DNA of 64,000 nucleotides from Anaerococcus hydrogenalis DSM 7454 (GCF_000173355.1 NZ_ABXA01000049.1:1-64000); one strand, 5' to 3'; positions 13,078 through 21,697 are shown, counted from the stretch's first letter. The notes: generated by a model from the sequence alone, not told the origin. Program-made: numbers and translations.

Positions 13078-13095
13078 TGAGCCTAGAAAGGCTCA
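13078..13095 (+). terminator. Left hairpin copy after the ATP-cone gene, lacking a T-run
   Basis: TGAGCCTAGAAAGGCTCA, an 18-base hairpin identical to the one at 13293-13310, here followed by the element end CAGAACGTAGAC instead of T. Confidence 0.6.
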
Positions 13096-13292
13096 CAGAA
13101 CGTAGACAAACCCTCAAGCACGAATATCTGACTCCAAAAATTGTTGATTTCTAAATTTAAAAATTCTAAAATCGCAAACTCGCTAACGCTCATACAGTGC
13201 GATTTTTAACGAATTTTTAAATTTGAGATCAAATCAATTTTTTCCGTATGATATTCTTAGCATGAGGATTTGTGTACTTTATCAACAGTCTA
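13096..13292. repeat. Terminator-embedded palindromic element, copy 2 (197 bp)
   Basis: It starts CAGAACGTAGACAAACCC and ends TTATCAACAGTCTA. It is nearly identical to copy 1 along its length except at the apex (CTCGCTAACGCTC in place of CTCGAGCTAAGCTCTCG) and scattered substitutions, several of which look paired across the palindrome. It has no coding capacity. Confidence 0.85.
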
Positions 13293-13320
13293 TGAGCCTA
13301 GAAAGGCTCATTTTATTTTT
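13293..13320 (+). terminator. Right hairpin copy with T-run
   Basis: TGAGCCTAGAAAGGCTCA followed by TTTTATTTTT. It is an exact duplicate of the hairpin on the other side of the element. Confidence 0.75.
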
Positions 13321-13322
13321 CT

Positions 13323-13516
13323 ATTACTTATATTATTAAAATGACTAGAGTATCTCGTACAGCTTTAACTACTTCGGTCGTGATAGTTTCAAGTTTATTG
13401 ATTTCCAATTTCCTTTCGATTCGAGTAATAATTTTCAGCAATAGTTCTAATATAGTCCGTCCTTTCAGTAATTACTAGGTTGCTCTTATCGATTTCTCTA
13501 AAAATATTTTATATAG
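13323..13516. other. Non-coding junction, possible gene remnant
   Basis: Nothing complete is coded here. On the minus strand a short open stretch reads ITERTDYIRTIAENYYSNRKE before a stop, which looks like the tail of a decayed gene. It marks the boundary between the host-like purine region and the less AT-rich transporter module that follows. No family was recognised. Confidence 0.3.
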
Positions 13517-15424
13517 TTATTTTTGAGTTAGAATCAATTCGATTTTTGCTTTGAAACGATTATTCATAAAGTAAAAATATAGAATCTGAATAACTAATAA
13601 TACTAAAGCAATCATAATAGTTTGCTTCCATATGGAGGCTGCAAGTAAATAGGATAACATGTTAACCGCAAAAATCGTATTGACTATCGCAAATAGAAGG
13701 GGTGCAAAGAATAAGATTGTAAATTGCTTGCGTTGCACTTCTTGGATTTTATTAATAGATAATCCAATTTTAAAGAGGTTAGTATATGTGGGACTAGATC
13801 CTCTAATATTACTTAATAGACGGAAATAAATTAAGCTTCCCGCTGCAAGAATAAAGATTACACTTAGCATAATTCCAATGTACGTTAAAACTTGATACGT
13901 ATATCTTTCTAAATCAACTCTTTCAATTTTTTGTATCAAGAGGAAATCATTGCCTTCAGAACGACCAGACCCTAAAATTTCTCTATTAACTGTTGCTGCT
14001 TGCCTTGCTTGTTCATCTGTAGTAGTATCTGAAAAATGATACAAAAAGGCTGTTTGCTTATGTTCGTATATTTGTGCTAATTGGCTAAAAAGCTCATGAT
14101 TTACTACATAAATGTCTCTGTAACGGTAAGAATCAAAAATGTTCGGGCGATTATCGACAATAGTAATTGTTATTTTATCAGTTATAGAAATTTTTTCTTG
14201 AGAACCTCCATTTGATAGTGATACCACTTCATTGCCAGTCAGTTCTATTTTTTCATTCTCATTAGACGCACTATTGTAGTCTTCTTGAGAAATGATAATC
14301 TCTCTCCCGTTATCGCCTTTTTGTAAAATAGGTACACTATTTAACTGAAAAGATATTCCAGCTTCACTGAGGTTAGAATTAATAAACTCTATGTTATCTT
14401 CTTCTTTTTCATTCGGCTGAAACGAAAAATAAGAAATATCAAATGGAGTTGTTTCGGAAACTTCATCGGCAGCAGTAGAGTTTAAGGCAATAGTTCCAAT
14501 AGTAGTAATAAAAGCTACAGTTAATAGCAATGCTGAAATAAACATGGTTTTTGAATTACTGGATAATCGATATCTTAACTCAGAAACCCATAATGCTCTC
14601 GTATCTTTCAGATAGTATTCTTCGTTTCTTCTTACTTTGTCTGTAAAATACTTAGAGAATTGAGTGAAAAATAAGAACATGCCAATTGTTACCAATCCAC
14701 CAATTAAAATGTGTAATATATCTGAGTTTTGAAGAGTATTGAGCAAATCAAAATCCTGTGGTATTAATCTATTGATTAGATGAATATTTGCTAGGGCGTA
14801 CCCCAAGAGAATTAAGATTATAGCCGTGATAGATAAAAAACGAGAATATCTTATACTGCCATATTCATTCTGGTTTACATCTAGTAAGTTATATATTGGT
14901 CTTTTTAATATAACTTGTGATCTGAAGAATGCAATCAAAAAGAATAAAATACTAAAAGCAACAATTGTAACAATGATTGATTCGATAGGGAAATAAAAGG
15001 AGATTGAGCTTAGATTAATTATATTTGCCATCAACAAGACCAGTATATGTCCAAACGCTAATCCGAGAAGTATCCCTACTATTATAGCTGAAAATCCAAT
15101 TATCATATTTTCTATGATAATTAGTCGACGCAGTTGTTTTTTCGACATTCCCATCATAAGTAAAACACCAAACATATTTTCACGTCTAGCTAAAAATGAA
15201 TTTATTGATAATCCTAAGAAGAATATCGCAAACAACACAACTATTACTTGCGCAGACCCCATAATGGTTGCAACTGCTCCTGGACCTTGATTAAGTTCAG
15301 GGTGAAACTGATTTACTGAAAAGATAAAAAAGACAAATACAGTAAATATACAACTTAACCAATAGCCAATGTAGGTTTCTTTATCCCTTATTATATTATT
15401 TTTAGCAAAATCTCGGAGATTCAT
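13517..15424 (-). CDS. BceB-like ABC transporter permease (peptide antibiotic detoxification)
   Basis: A 635-residue FtsX/MacB-type permease of the BceB/VraG class: four N-terminal helices, further paired helices, a large extracellular domain of about 200 residues (roughly 315-515), then three C-terminal helices. Such permeases, with their ATPase, free cell-wall intermediates from bacitracin or lantibiotics and signal to a partner kinase. The ATG at 15424 follows GAGGTGTGTAAA. A start three codons upstream overlaps the ATPase stop and is less likely. The order regulator-kinase-ATPase-permease is the classical Bce arrangement. The resistance spectrum cannot be deduced from sequence. Confidence 0.88.
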   Translation of the reverse strand: MNLRDFAKNNIIRDKETYIGYWLSCIFTVFVFFIFSVNQFHPELNQGPGAVATIMGSAQVIVVLFAIFFLGLSINSFLARRENMFGVLLMMGMSKKQLRRLIIIENMIIGFSAIIVGILLGLAFGHILVLLMANIINLSSISFYFPIESIIVTIVAFSILFFLIAFFRSQVILKRPIYNLLDVNQNEYGSIRYSRFLSITAIILILLGYALANIHLINRLIPQDFDLLNTLQNSDILHILIGGLVTIGMFLFFTQFSKYFTDKVRRNEEYYLKDTRALWVSELRYRLSSNSKTMFISALLLTVAFITTIGTIALNSTAADEVSETTPFDISYFSFQPNEKEEDNIEFINSNLSEAGISFQLNSVPILQKGDNGREIIISQEDYNSASNENEKIELTGNEVVSLSNGGSQEKISITDKITITIVDNRPNIFDSYRYRDIYVVNHELFSQLAQIYEHKQTAFLYHFSDTTTDEQARQAATVNREILGSGRSEGNDFLLIQKIERVDLERYTYQVLTYIGIMLSVIFILAAGSLIYFRLLSNIRGSSPTYTNLFKIGLSINKIQEVQRKQFTILFFAPLLFAIVNTIFAVNMLSYLLAASIWKQTIMIALVLLVIQILYFYFMNNRFKAKIELILTQK

Positions 15425-15425
15425 T

Positions 15426-16169
15426 TTACACACCTCTAATTACACTAAGAACATTGAGAATATTTTCTCTATATTCTATAAGATCCTTCCCTTTACGGAT
15501 TTCATTATAAATTTTTCCGTCCTTTATAAATATGACTCTTTGACTATATGTTGCTGTTTCAACATCATGTGTTACCAAAAAAGTAGACATTCCATAGTTA
15601 CGGTTAAGGTTTTCAAAAATTTTCATAACTTCTTCAGAATTAACAGAATCCAAGTTTCCCGTCGGCTCGTCTGCCAGTAATAATTCCGGTTGATGGACAA
15701 TAGCTCGTGCAATCGCTGTTCTTTGAGCCTGTCCTCCTGAAATTTCTTGCGTACGTTTATTTAATATATGTGAAATACCTAAGGATTCAGCTACCTTCTC
15801 TGATTTTTCATGCATAGATTTAACTTCCTCATTCTTAAACATCAAAGGTAGCATAATATTTTCTCTTACCGTTAATGTTTCAACAAGGTTAAAGTCTTGA
15901 AAAACAAATCCTAATGTATTACGTCTAAATAATGCTGCTTCTTCATCATTAAGATTAGCTGTGTTTCTTCCTGCAACAAAAACACTTCCAGAGGTAGCAG
16001 GTAAAATACCAGAAATAATATTCAATAAAGTTGATTTTCCGCTTCCAGAAGGTCCCATAATTGCGACAAACTCACCCTTTTGAGTAGTTAAGGAAATATT
16101 ATCAAGACCCTTTGACTTAACTACATCTCCATACACATGACTCACGTTATTTAGTTCTAATAAATTCAT
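15426..16169 (-). CDS. BceA-like ABC transporter ATP-binding protein
   Basis: A 247-residue ATPase of the MacB/LolD/BceA group. Walker A is GPSGSGKST (near residue 40), the Q-loop FVFQDFNLV, the signature ISGGQAQRTAIARA, Walker B LLLADEPTGNLD, and the switch histidine TFLVTHD. The ATG at 16169 follows AAGGAGTGATAGA, a better site than the upstream start at 16190. It pairs with the permease encoded immediately downstream. A BceR-type palindrome and a -10 box lie upstream, so expression is probably induced by the adjacent two-component system. Confidence 0.93.
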   Translation of the reverse strand: MNLLELNNVSHVYGDVVKSKGLDNISLTTQKGEFVAIMGPSGSGKSTLLNIISGILPATSGSVFVAGRNTANLNDEEAALFRRNTLGFVFQDFNLVETLTVRENIMLPLMFKNEEVKSMHEKSEKVAESLGISHILNKRTQEISGGQAQRTAIARAIVHQPELLLADEPTGNLDSVNSEEVMKIFENLNRNYGMSTFLVTHDVETATYSQRVIFIKDGKIYNEIRKGKDLIEYRENILNVLSVIRGV

Positions 16170-16210
16170 TTCTATCACTCCTTTATTCATATATTAAAAG
16201 ATTATTTTTA

Positions 16211-16253
16211 ATTATAATATCGAGAAAAATAAAAAAAGATGACAGTTTTGTCA
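16211..16253 (-). promoter_or_regulatory. Candidate BceR-type operator and promoter of the transporter genes
   Basis: On the plus strand TGACAGTTTTGTCA (16240-16253) is a perfect TGACA-N4-TGTCA inverted repeat, like the TnACA-N4-TGTAA sites described for BceR-type regulators. On the minus strand a TATAAT (16216-16211) follows, with the palindrome overlapping where the -35 would be, as expected for an activator site. Confidence 0.65.
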
Positions 16254-16263
16254 CCTTTTCCTC

Positions 16264-17247
16264 TCAATCAAAATATATAGTGAATTTCGTTCCTTTTGAC
16301 TGTTCAGATTCAACTTTAATCTTATGCCCTAATTGCTCTAGAATTTGTTTAACTAAATAAAGTCCTATACCCGAGGAGTTATTATTAGTACGTCCATTTT
16401 TTCCAGTAAAATATAGATCAAATATACGAGGAATATCTTCCTTTATAATTCCTACACCTGTATCACTAATCTCTAAACAACACTTATTATCTATTTGCTT
16501 TATGTTAAAAATGATTTGATCTGTTGGATTAGAAAATTTTATAGCGTTATGGACTAATTGATCAATGATAAAATCTAACCATTTTTTATCACTCAGCACA
16601 GTTGGGATAGTATTTTCTATATGCACTTTAGGAAATACTTTGTTTTGAATAAACAATCGCTTATTTTGGTTGATTATTCTATTTATACTTTCAATTAAGT
16701 TTATTGGCTCAATTTTTAGGTCTCTGTCTACTGCCTCTAATCTTGCTAAGTTCAAAATGTTGTTGAGCTGCTTATCTATTTGATCCAACTCAACTAATAG
16801 TTGCATGTTCTCTTCGTTATGATTTCTGTTCTGCAGTGCTAGACGCATTGAACTGATTGGAGATTTCATTTGGTGTACCCATTGAACAATATAAGTTCTC
16901 CATTCACTATTTTTATTTTTATAATTTTCGATTTCACTCAAGAATTGATTATAATTTTGATTTTCATGCTTAATAAAAGAATCAGTGAACAAATCAGTAC
17001 CTTGTAGCTTTTTTTTCATACTTCTTAAATTTGAAGATGGTATACTTAAAGTTTTATATACTGTAGCTTTCTTGTAATAACGTACGGTAAGAAATATAAA
17101 AAGAATGAATAAAGATAAAAAGAACATATAAATCATCAGTTGTGAACTAAGAGATTCTCCACTTAACCAAATTATAAGTAATATAAATATAAAATTAATT
17201 ACATATAATAAAATAAAACTCAAATGGTCTTTTATGAATAACTTCAT
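16264..17247 (-). CDS. BceS-like intramembrane-sensing histidine kinase
   Basis: A 327-residue kinase with two closely spaced N-terminal helices (about residues 10-55) and almost no extracellular loop, the hallmark of intramembrane-sensing kinases that read the state of a Bce transporter. The H-box is WVHQMKSPISSMRLAL near residue 130, the N-box QLVHNAIKFS, the G1 box DTGVGI, and G2 SSGIGLYLVKQI. Its start overlaps the regulator's stop (ATGA). It is expected to phosphorylate the response regulator encoded just upstream. Confidence 0.9.
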   Translation of the reverse strand: MKLFIKDHLSFILLYVINFIFILLIIWLSGESLSSQLMIYMFFLSLFILFIFLTVRYYKKATVYKTLSIPSSNLRSMKKKLQGTDLFTDSFIKHENQNYNQFLSEIENYKNKNSEWRTYIVQWVHQMKSPISSMRLALQNRNHNEENMQLLVELDQIDKQLNNILNLARLEAVDRDLKIEPINLIESINRIINQNKRLFIQNKVFPKVHIENTIPTVLSDKKWLDFIIDQLVHNAIKFSNPTDQIIFNIKQIDNKCCLEISDTGVGIIKEDIPRIFDLYFTGKNGRTNNNSSGIGLYLVKQILEQLGHKIKVESEQSKGTKFTIYFD

Positions 17248-17945
17248 CTACCATCTTCCTCTGCCACTAATTGATATCCAAAAGTACGAATTGTACGTAT
17301 GCCAATAGGCAACTGATTATCGTCTATTTTTCTTCTGATTCTTCTTATATTTACATTCAAGGTATTTTCCTCTACAAAATTATTTTCATCCCAAACTTCA
17401 AAAAACAATTCATCTCTGGATACAGAGTTGGGGTATTTTTCAATCAATTTTTTGAGTATTTTCAGTTCTGTAATAGATAAATCAATTTGATTATCGCCAG
17501 CTAACAGCTGTTGCCTGTCCTTATCCAAGATAATATTGCCAACTTTTAATTGTTCATTTATAGTACTTGCCGATAATTCTCCAAATGCACGTCGAAGCAA
17601 ACTATTAATTTTTGCGATTAAAAATTCGCTATCAAAAGGTTTGGTAATGTAATCATCTGCTCCATATTCCAGAGCCATAATTTGATCCATATTACTATCT
17701 CTTGAAGAAATTATCATAATAGGATTCGATGTTATTTTCCTGATTTTACGACACCAATAAAATCCATTATAGTAGGGTAAATTAATATCTAAAATTATTA
17801 AACTAGGCTTTGTGTCCACTACAATGTCTTCGATATTTTCAAAATCATCTAAAATTGAAGAACGGAAATTATATTTTTCTAATACATTCATAATACTTTT
17901 AGCTAAAGCAAAATCATCTTCTATTATCAATATGCTATATACCAA
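17244..17945 (-). CDS. BceR-like OmpR-family response regulator
   Basis: A 233-residue regulator. The receiver domain has the acidic pair IIEDD, the phosphorylated Asp in LIILDINLP (near residue 53) and the Lys in DDYITKPFDSEF. The C-terminal winged helix (about 130-230) ends RTIRTFGYQL. The best start is a TTG at 17945, placed 5-6 bp after AAGGTG; no ATG suits. It probably activates the transporter genes through the TGACA-N4-TGTCA site at 16240. No convincing promoter was identified in 17946-18130. Confidence 0.92.
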   Translation of the reverse strand: MVYSILIIEDDFALAKSIMNVLEKYNFRSSILDDFENIEDIVVDTKPSLIILDINLPYYNGFYWCRKIRKITSNPIMIISSRDSNMDQIMALEYGADDYITKPFDSEFLIAKINSLLRRAFGELSASTINEQLKVGNIILDKDRQQLLAGDNQIDLSITELKILKKLIEKYPNSVSRDELFFEVWDENNFVEENTLNVNIRRIRRKIDDNQLPIGIRTIRTFGYQLVAEEDGR

Positions 17946-18149
17946 ATTTTCACCTTCTTACTTTAAAATTCTTATAACAGTTATCTTTTTAGCCTTCTCA
18001 AAATTTTGAATTTTTAATAAGTACTAATAAATTTACTTATTAACCATTATAACAGTTTCTATTACTTAATATATATTAATTATTCTACTTGTGCAAAACA
18101 CCTCTTAAATTTAATATAAAAAAAACTAAATTTATAACTCATTTGAACA

Positions 18150-18719
18150 AATAGAAATCTCATATCTTAAGGATAAATTCACCAACATGGCTATAGATCT
18201 AGATAGATACAAAGTAAAAAATATCAATGATCCAAACCATGGAAATGTAACAGAATAAAAAGAATCAGAGTTGTAAGATTTTATAGAGTATTCAAAAATA
18301 ATCCTTGATATACTAGTGTATAAACTATTTGTTTCTATAGTTGATAGAACACTAAAAGAATCAAGTGAAAATAATAATGATGATAAAGAACTATTCTATA
18401 TCTTTCTATAGAAAGAGGAAAGTCAAATAGATTGATAGAGGCAAAATGCAAAAGAACAGATGAAGGTTTTGTAGTATTAAAAAATAGTATGATAGAAATT
18501 ATAGATTCTGTTGCCATTCCAAAATCAATTAAAGAGTTGAGAAAGGAATACATAAATAAAAATGAGATTATTGATGGTAGAATAAGCAAGAACTATTTAT
18601 TCAATAGTTCATCCTATGCAGCTGCCTTTGTTTTAGGAACTAACGCAAATGGGAAAACGCATTGGAAAACAGAAAATGGTATAAGTTTAAAAGACTTAGA
18701 AGAAAATGAAATGAAGTAG
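18150..18719 (+). pseudogene. Decayed DUF4357 / GIY-YIG-associated protein
   Basis: A degraded gene in at least three frames. Recognisable pieces are EISYLKDKFTNMAIDLDRYK (from 18150), then FVSIVDRTLKESS, then a continuous C-terminal stretch from about 18411 ending LGTNANGKTHWKTENGISLKDLEENE, which is the DUF4357 domain often found at the C-terminus of GIY-YIG nuclease-family and restriction-linked proteins. Internal stops (for example after NHGNVTE) and a frame change near 18405 show it is dead. Unlike other breaks in this window, the damage is not a single homopolymer change. It is part of a remnant-rich zone beside the Bce-like module. Confidence 0.65.
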
Positions 18720-18916
18720 TAATAACAGGTTCTATACGATATTGGATTGCAATATTATCTTTTTATATACCTTTTAATGGTTATAACAAGAAGGTGTGCA
18801 TAACTCTAAAATAATGGTAACAAAATTCACGTATTAAATTGTATCCAAATATAAAGAGTTTGAGATCCATCATAGAGGAGCATATTAATACTCATCAATT
18901 CAATAATTATATTTAG
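18720..18916 (+). other. Non-coding stretch with a possible gene tail
   Basis: No intact gene is present. A short plus-strand frame reads LYPNIKSLRSIIEEHINTHQ and stops just before the terminator at 18917, suggesting the last residues of a lost gene whose terminator remains. The family was not recognised. Confidence 0.3.
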
Positions 18917-18958
18917 GCCTATTGATATTTTAAAGAAGAAATATCAATAGGCTTTTTT
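18917..18958 (+). terminator. Strong rho-independent terminator
   Basis: A 14-bp stem GCCTATTGATATTT / AAATATCAATAGGC with an 8-base loop, followed by TTTTTT. It belongs to the decayed genes upstream. Confidence 0.8.
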
Positions 18959-18960
18959 GT

Positions 18961-19230
18961 GCACTTAAGTGAGTTGAGCGAACTAAAGAGAGCGAAACAA
19001 AAAACCACCTGCTATGCAGGTGGATGGATTTTACACTGACCAAATAAGTATAAAGGAATACTATGACCCGTTTACGGGAGAGTCAGTAAATAAAAACAAA
19101 TAAAAAAACTGCTTAAGCAGTAGTTGGGAAAGTGGTGCATGTGATGGAATACTCGACAGCCCCAATTGGGGCGTGCCGGTATTCGTGCCTTATAGGCGCT
19201 GTATAAACTACCAGCTAAGCTGGTAGTTTT
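18961..19230 (+). other. Highly structured non-coding block (candidate IS200/IS605-derived remnant or structured RNA)
   Basis: It is more G+C-rich than its surroundings and packed with hairpins: CCACCTGC-TAT-GCAGGTGG (19005-19023); a three-way junction closed by ACTGAC/GTCAGT (19035-19087) that holds AGTAT/ATACT and CCCG/CGGG hairpins; ACTGCTTAAGCAGT (19109); GAATAC/GTATTC enclosing GCCCC-AATT-GGGGC (19147-19184); GTGCC/GGCGC; and ACTACCAGCT-A-AGCTGGTAGT (19207-19227). End hairpins plus a structured core recall IS200/IS605 elements stripped of tnpA/tnpB, whose right end makes an omega RNA, but this identity is inferred. It contains no gene. Confidence 0.45.
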
Positions 19231-19232
19231 GA

Positions 19233-19925
19233 TTAAATTATAAATTCAAAAAGTTTCATAGCTAGAGGCATTATTATTACTGCTGTAATCCCAGCAACAG
19301 CAATTGATAAACCACTCATAGCTCCTTGTACTTCTCCCATAAGTCTTGCTTGGCTTGTGCCAACTGCATGAGAAGAAGTTCCTATTGCAACTCCTTGGGC
19401 AACCGGATCTTTTATTTTAAATATTTTCATTACAAGTGGTGCAAAAACAGCCCCACTTACTCCTCTTATTACAACTGCTATTGCAGTAAGTCCTATAATT
19501 CCTTGGTATTCATCAGAAAGAGAAATAGCTATTGCTGTTGTAACAGATTGAGGCAATAAACTTGAAATCAAATTCCTATCTATTTGAAATATTTTTGATA
19601 AAAACATAGCAATAATAAATGAGAAAATTGTTCCAGAACCCACACCAACAAAAATTGGGATTATATTTTTTTTCAAAGTCTCAATATTAGCATAAAGATC
19701 TAAAACCATAGCAACTGTGGCAGGAGCAATAAAAAAGGCTATGAAGTCACCTCCTTTTTTGTAATACTCATAGTCAATTCCTGTTATAGATAAAAATCCT
19801 ATAATTAAAAGTATAGCTATAAGAAGAGGATTTGCTAAGGGTGTTTTTAATTTTTGATTTATCCATTTACCAATTTCGTAGGCTGCAAATGATAAGATTA
19901 TACCAAAATATTGATTATCTAGCAT
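19233..19925 (-). CDS. lrgB: LrgB/CidB-family membrane protein
   Basis: A 230-residue multi-pass membrane protein of the LrgB family. It has the conserved SSLLPQSVTTAIAISLS region (near residue 120) and the C-terminal GTSSHAVGTSQA motif. LrgAB pairs were first linked to autolysis control; in B. subtilis (PftAB) and S. mutans they import pyruvate. The ATG at 19925 follows AAAGGAGGAAAA; a longer start at 19952 lacks a site. It overlaps lrgA by 11 bp. Its position behind a GlcD-type oxidase favours a role in taking up or releasing pyruvate or a related acid. Confidence 0.9.
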   Translation of the reverse strand: MLDNQYFGIILSFAAYEIGKWINQKLKTPLANPLLIAILLIIGFLSITGIDYEYYKKGGDFIAFFIAPATVAMVLDLYANIETLKKNIIPIFVGVGSGTIFSFIIAMFLSKIFQIDRNLISSLLPQSVTTAIAISLSDEYQGIIGLTAIAVVIRGVSGAVFAPLVMKIFKIKDPVAQGVAIGTSSHAVGTSQARLMGEVQGAMSGLSIAVAGITAVIIMPLAMKLFEFII

Positions 19926-20268
19926 TTTTCCTCCTTTGTAAAAATTGTACAAGAAGACCAGTAAGGGCCATGGTAATAATAGTTCCCAAAATAACTATAA
20001 TTATTATTTGAAAAATATTTCCCTTTATTAAATCAAGATGGGCAAGAACTCCAACACCTGCAGGTACGAATAAAAAGGCTAAGTTTTTAAGTATTCCATC
20101 AGAAGTTTGCTTTATATCCTCACTTTTGAGTATGTTAAAATGTAGGGCTATAAAAAGATAAATCATTCCATAAACAGGTTCTGGTATGGGATAATTTATT
20201 AAACTTCTAGTAATAGCCCCTAAAAATAAGCATATACAAAGGATGACAAATTCCTTTAAATAGTTCAT
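19915..20268 (-). CDS. lrgA: LrgA/CidA-family membrane protein
   Basis: A 117-residue holin-like protein with four predicted helices and the family segment IPEPVYGMIYLFIALHFNIL (near residues 30-50), then FLFVPAGVGVL. It is the partner of LrgB. The ATG at 20268 lies after AGGTGAATAAA and just past the stop of the oxidase gene, with which it overlaps or abuts, so the three genes read as one operon. The start nine bases earlier is a GTG and is less likely. Confidence 0.9.
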   Translation of the reverse strand: MNYLKEFVILCICLFLGAITRSLINYPIPEPVYGMIYLFIALHFNILKSEDIKQTSDGILKNLAFLFVPAGVGVLAHLDLIKGNIFQIIIIVILGTIITMALTGLLVQFLQRRKNAR

Positions 20269-20269
20269 T

Positions 20270-21697
20270 TTATTCACCTAATAAGGCAATTACTTTGTCA
20301 GGATTCAAAATCATATTTGGATCAAATGCTTTTTTGATTCCTCTCATTATTTCTATATTTGTATCTCCTTCAAAACTCTTTAGGTATTTTTTCTTTCCGT
20401 TTCCTATTCCATGTTCACCAGAAATTTTTCCACCTAAATCATAAGCTTTTTTGTAGATTACATCCATAAACTTATCAACTTCATCTTTAAATTGATCAAT
20501 CTTATCTTCTTCATTTGATAAGGTATATATATGTAAGTTTCCATCTCCAGCATGGCCAAATGATTTAACATCGAACATATAAGATTCTCTTTCAGCATTA
20601 ACAAAATTAATATATTCTGCAATCTTTGTAACAGGAACAACAACATCACATTCATCTAAAAGTTTATTTTGAGTTTCAATTGCTTCAAGGAATGAACTTC
20701 TTGCAGCCCAAGCATCTCTGATTGCATTTGGAGTATCAGCTACCAAAACATCAATAGCTCCATTATCAACTAAAACTTCAGCAGCTTGTTCAAGGGTATT
20801 ATCGATTAGATCTTCATCATCTCCATCAAAAGTAATTAACAAATATGCTCCAACATCAATTCCCTCCATTTGTTTAGGGAAAGTTTCTTTTCCTATGTAT
20901 TTTTCACTAGCTATAACAATATCTCTTTCCATAAATTCTATAGCTTGAGGATTTAAATTATTTTGGAATAACTTTGGAACTGTAGAAATACAAGCATCCA
21001 AGTCTTCAAAAGGAACAATTAAAGAAACAGTATGTTTTGGATTAGGAACAATTTTTAAAGTAAGTTCAGTAATAATTCCAAGTGTTCCTTCACTTCCGAC
21101 CATCAAATCTTTTAGAGAATAACCAGTAGAAGATTTAGAAACAATAGAACCAAAAGTAGTAATTTCACCAGTAGGGAGAACAACTTCCATTTTTCTAACA
21201 TAATCACGAGTTGTACCATACTTAACTGCACGCATACCACCTGCATTTAATGAAACATTTCCACCAAGAGTAGCATTTTTTTCGCCTGGATCTGGTGGAT
21301 ATAAATATCCTTTATCAAGACATTCTTGAGCTAAGGTACTTAATAAAACACCAGGTTCAACTCTTACTACCATGTTGTCTTCATCAAATTCCAAAATTTT
21401 ATTCATAGCTTGCATATTAATCATTACACCATTTTTAATAGCAACACCAGCACCAGTTAAACCACTGCCAGCTCCTCTTGCAATTACTGGAATTTTATTT
21501 TCATTACAAATTTTCATAATTTCTGATACATCTTCCTTACAAGTTGCATCAATCAAAACATCCGGAATTCCTTGTCCATAAATAGGCATTTCATCATGAA
21601 AGAAATCTTCATTAATTTCTTCACCTACATAAACTTTTCCCTTAACGGCTGATTTAATTTTTTCAATAATTTCATTATTGATTTTGTTATATTCCAT
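20270..21697 (-). CDS. FAD-linked oxidase, GlcD / D-lactate dehydrogenase type
   Basis: A 475-residue flavoprotein. The N-terminal PCMH FAD-binding domain includes PVIARGAGSGLTGAGVA near residue 70 and PPDPGEKNATLGGNVS near residue 135. The FAD-oxidase C-terminal domain ends SFGHAGDGNLHIYT and GGKISGEHGIGNGKK, which carry the substrate and metal histidines. It oxidises a 2-hydroxy acid, most likely D-lactate or glycolate. In anaerobes such enzymes can pass electrons to EtfAB; an EtfAB pair is encoded divergently, but that one is linked to Bcd. The ATG at 21697 follows TTAGGAGGAAAT. It heads an operon with lrgAB. Confidence 0.88.
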   Translation of the reverse strand: MEYNKINNEIIEKIKSAVKGKVYVGEEINEDFFHDEMPIYGQGIPDVLIDATCKEDVSEIMKICNENKIPVIARGAGSGLTGAGVAIKNGVMINMQAMNKILEFDEDNMVVRVEPGVLLSTLAQECLDKGYLYPPDPGEKNATLGGNVSLNAGGMRAVKYGTTRDYVRKMEVVLPTGEITTFGSIVSKSSTGYSLKDLMVGSEGTLGIITELTLKIVPNPKHTVSLIVPFEDLDACISTVPKLFQNNLNPQAIEFMERDIVIASEKYIGKETFPKQMEGIDVGAYLLITFDGDDEDLIDNTLEQAAEVLVDNGAIDVLVADTPNAIRDAWAARSSFLEAIETQNKLLDECDVVVPVTKIAEYINFVNAERESYMFDVKSFGHAGDGNLHIYTLSNEEDKIDQFKDEVDKFMDVIYKKAYDLGGKISGEHGIGNGKKKYLKSFEGDTNIEIMRGIKKAFDPNMILNPDKVIALLGE

